From contig JAKOON010000012.1 of assembly GCA_022577435.1 (NCBI GenBank), forward strand, positions 3,001,001 through 3,065,000: a stretch of DNA of 64,000 bases. The letters run 5' to 3'. The translations under genes and the position numbers were made by a program. Of the stretch, positions 63,519-64,000 are shown piece by piece. This DNA comes from Embiotoca jacksoni. Taxonomy: Eukaryota > Chordata > Actinopteri > Embiotocidae. The notes under the pieces were generated by a model. It had not been told where the DNA came from, ran no database searches, and worked only from the letters and a program-made list of their open reading frames with translations. The number at the start of each line of letters is the position of its first letter. The stretch's first letter is position 1.

Positions 63519-64000
63519 GTGAGGAGGACTGCTTCTACAGAACTTTCTCTTTCATGCACAGGTTATCATTTAGGTTTTTGGTGTAATGTAAATATGTTAT
63601 GTTGCAAACAGCGCTGAACTGATGAGAGCAACTTTTTTTTGTAGGTTTGTACAGAATGACCATTGACCACTAGACGAAAACAAAAGGGAAAGGGTGTCTT
63701 TCTTCTCCATCTGTTTCTTTGCACTTTTATGTTGTTAGAGACGTGATGAAATAAAATCCTGTCCTTGAAACACTTCCACCGATAATATCTGATTATATTT
63801 TTAGAAAGAAACCTTATTGATTCAGCTTTTGGTAGCCTTAGATAATTTCACGAGCATTGCTCTCAGTTTCACTTTTAAAACCTTTCCATTGCCGTCATAG
63901 GATTATGTAGAGTTACTATCAACACTGGTATTACACATGCAAATTGAATTATTGCAACAGATGACAGAAAATCCTTTGTGCTTTTGTGTGTTTTTTTATT

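Overview
The window is vertebrate nuclear DNA and almost certainly comes from a ray-finned (teleost, probably percomorph) fish. Genes are split into short exons with GT-AG introns, the spacers are AT-rich, and long dinucleotide and GATA microsatellites are common. Several interspersed repeats have the look of families common in perch-like fish. No bacterial or viral gene organisation is present, and no tRNA, rRNA or CRISPR array was seen.

Layout. Positions 1 to about 26,600 are gene-free as far as I can read: old transposon fragments (a hAT relic near 10.3 kb, a LINE-like tail with a GATA array at 13.8 kb, several MITE/SINE-like repeats), microsatellites, a G-run, and otherwise unexplained AT-rich DNA. 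From about 26.8 to 34.1 kb (+) lies zc3h12a (Regnase-1/MCPIP1): a CpG-rich first exon, five coding exons, all four catalytic aspartates, a CCCH finger, a DSGxxS degron and an AU-rich 3' UTR. From 35.6 to 38.4 kb (-) are the 3' exons of a CAP-Gly domain gene I cannot name; its 5' end was not found. From 42.1 to 49.0 kb (+) is an unrecognised gene whose phase-consistent exons encode a secreted, Ser/Thr-rich, GPI-anchored protein with two cysteine modules resembling Ly6/uPAR domains. From about 49.9 kb to beyond the right edge (+) is inpp5b: the PH domain, the linker and the first part of the inositol polyphosphate 5-phosphatase domain; the gene is cut by the window end.

Context. ZC3H12A and INPP5B are also linked on human 1p34.3, so this looks like an ancient syntenic block, with the CAP-Gly and mucin/Ly6-like genes between them here. 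The genes are unrelated in pathway: Regnase-1 degrades inflammatory mRNAs, INPP5B acts on membrane phosphoinositides, the CAP-Gly protein probably binds microtubules, and the mucin-like protein should sit on the outer cell surface. The most novel items are the mucin/Ly6-like gene (with an open, Ser/Thr-rich intron), a frame-breaking exon in the CAP-Gly gene, a CpG island inside inpp5b that may be a second promoter, a splice-spanning upstream ORF in zc3h12a, and a 38-bp near-perfect palindrome at 42.9 kb. Exon positions were read by eye from splice sites and reading phase; no alignment or database search was run.
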